From Anseranas semipalmata (taxonomy: Eukaryota > Chordata > Aves > Anseriformes > Anseranatidae), in contig VXAA01000904.1 of the NCBI GenBank assembly GCA_013399115.1, positions 907,434 to 971,433 of the forward strand: a stretch of 64,000 nt of DNA, given 5' to 3'. Position 1 is the stretch's first letter. Each line of letters opens with the position of its first letter. This document shows positions 62,601 to 64,000 of this stretch, in pieces. Below the pieces are notes generated by a model. That model ran no database searches and was not told where the DNA came from. It saw only the letters and a list, made by a program, of their open reading frames with translations. A program made the position numbers and the translations under genes.

Positions 62601-63779
62601 CACTCCTACTGCTTTTCCTTCTGTAGGAAGATTAATAGGACCTCTGTCATGTAGAAGGTAGCTTCTGCATGCCTGCTTATTTTCTATACTGTTGGCATCT
62701 CTGAGAGATTTGGCTCAAGCTGTCCAAGGGTTTCAAAAGGAGTAAGCGGTAGAGCAGACAGCGTGATCCCACTTTGTTTCTTTCATTAGAAAACTGAGCT
62801 AGAAAGTGCCCATAATTGTTCTATCTTGGGGTATCTACCCCTGCTAGCAGAGACTGCAGCTTATCATTCACCAGTGGGGATAGCATAGCTTGGGACAGCA
62901 CATTATCGACCCCAGCTGTCTGCCCAGCACCCAGCACACAAAAGGCCAAGCTGTTCATGAGACAGCTGTGGAATTGCTGCCTCGTACTGAAACCAGCCAC
63001 AGCTTACAGCAGGATCCTATAAACAGGGTTTGGATTACTCACAAAGTGGCTCAGCTATCCAGAAAACTGGTGTGGGAACAAGCATTTAGTGTTGGTAACC
63101 TCCTCTGCCATCGCAAGCTGTGGTACCTCTTCTTGCAAACTGGACTGTGAGCTGCACTGATGCCAAAAAGGGACAGCATGCAGCTGTAATGGAGATGGGG
63201 GAAGGAGGGGGAAAAGGGAGCCCTCTGCACCTCTTTGCACCTGAGAGTGAGCATTCTCAGATGCACTAAAGCAATGCTTTGTATATGAACTAAGGTTTTG
63301 ATCTCTTTTACTGTATTAATTGTAAAATCGCGTGGGTGCTGCACCATTGTGACACAGGCATGAACACAGCTGGAAACCCTACCTAGACTGCATGGCAGAG
63401 AGTCCCAAGCTGGTGTGTAGCACTACTTCACAGCAACATACCTCATCTGACAGCAGACGATAATCCGTAAAAACAAGCAGTTCACCTCGGACGACTGATC
63501 ATAGGAATCACGCTCGTATGCATTCAAGATATAAGAACTTCAACATCACAGACCGTTAAAGAACAAAGTAATTTATTGTCTCGACTTGTTCCATCATGAG
63601 CAAATCGAGCCTGTTATTCACACGGGTATAATTCACAGGGCCAAAATTTTTGCTCTGTCCTTGTTTGAGTAAAGCTCTCATCGACAATAACGGGAGCTTT
63701 CCTCTGAGTGAGAGGCTAACATCTAGAGGATCCTCCTATCCCGCCTATGAGCCAGCCTAAGGGATTTTTACCCCCCTGG

Positions 63780-64000
63780 CAAATCCAGGCTCCGGGAGGC
63801 CGGGGGATCGCACCGCTGCCGCCTCTCCGCGACACCGCCGCGGAAGGCCAGCAGCTGGGCACCACGTCAGGACGGCCGCTCCTCCCCGCAAATTCCGAGG
63901 AGCGACACACGCGGCCGCCTGGCTGTTTGATTAAAACTACAGCAGCAAGCCGAGACACAACTTCGCAAGCGGGGGACGCGGCGACCCTCGGCCACCTGCT
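63780..64000. promoter_or_regulatory. CpG-island shore at the right edge
   Basis: I count about 26 CpG in the last 220 nt, against very few in the preceding kilobases, with runs such as ccgccgcgg and cacgcggccgcc. This is typical of the edge of an unmethylated promoter island, so a transcription start probably lies at or just beyond 64 kb. The direction is unknown. An open minus-strand frame (63716-63958) is GC-driven and not recognisable as protein. Confidence 0.6.

Larger units (their letters stand above)
57233..63779. other. AT-rich gene-poor stretch
   Basis: No supported gene. It includes a CR1 remnant (59374-59445), a 21-nt poly-A run (59666-59686) and T-runs near 60288-60301. From about 59.8 to 62.3 kb there are almost no open frames. 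Confidence 0.5.

Noticed and set aside
1..64000. CRISPR arrays, bacterial operons, tRNA or rRNA genes
   Set aside because: No regularly spaced repeats, no Shine-Dalgarno-led gene series and no cloverleaf or rRNA-like sequence. The DNA is vertebrate in character.

Overview
This window is vertebrate nuclear DNA, most likely from a bird. CR1-type LINE fragments are the only interspersed repeats I recognise with confidence. One (about 24.05-24.24 kb) has the typical avian CR1 3' end; a second (about 27.37-27.80 kb) is older and more diverged, and there are smaller remnants. Exons are short with long introns, there is no operon-like packing, and one assembly gap of 15 N lies at 50202-50216. A crocodilian or turtle source cannot be excluded from the sequence alone.

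Left end (1 to about 9.56 kb): the 3' end of a protein-coding gene on the + strand. Three consecutive coding exons (1186-1325, 1657-1779, 7682-7792) have good splice sites, matching phases and one continuous reading frame. The frame ends in a strongly acidic tail and a TAA stop, followed by about 1.75 kb of probable 3' UTR with an AATAAA at 9540. I could not name the protein. A 32-nt exon-like segment in the last intron would, if included, replace the acidic tail with a basic one.

Middle (about 9.6-30.9 kb): no gene I can support. It is relatively GC-rich, with scattered CpG pockets, two clear CR1 copies, simple repeats and long chance reading frames.

Right part (about 31-63.7 kb): more AT-rich, gene-poor and desert-like. 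It may be intergenic or intronic. Several exon-like segments with strong splice signals are listed as candidates only. The best are a minus-strand pair (32650-32482 joined to 31054-30996, with a nearby AATAAA) and a minus-strand spliced frame (51786-51534 joined to 50148-49745). There are also a long polypyrimidine tract, an AP-1-containing inverted repeat and a homeobox/MEIS/PBX-like motif cluster that could be regulatory.

Right edge (about 63.78-64.0 kb): a dense CpG cluster, probably the shore of a CpG-island promoter for a gene mostly outside the window. I found no convincing novel multi-gene system. The most checkable leads are the unnamed gene's alternative tail and the minus-strand candidate exons.
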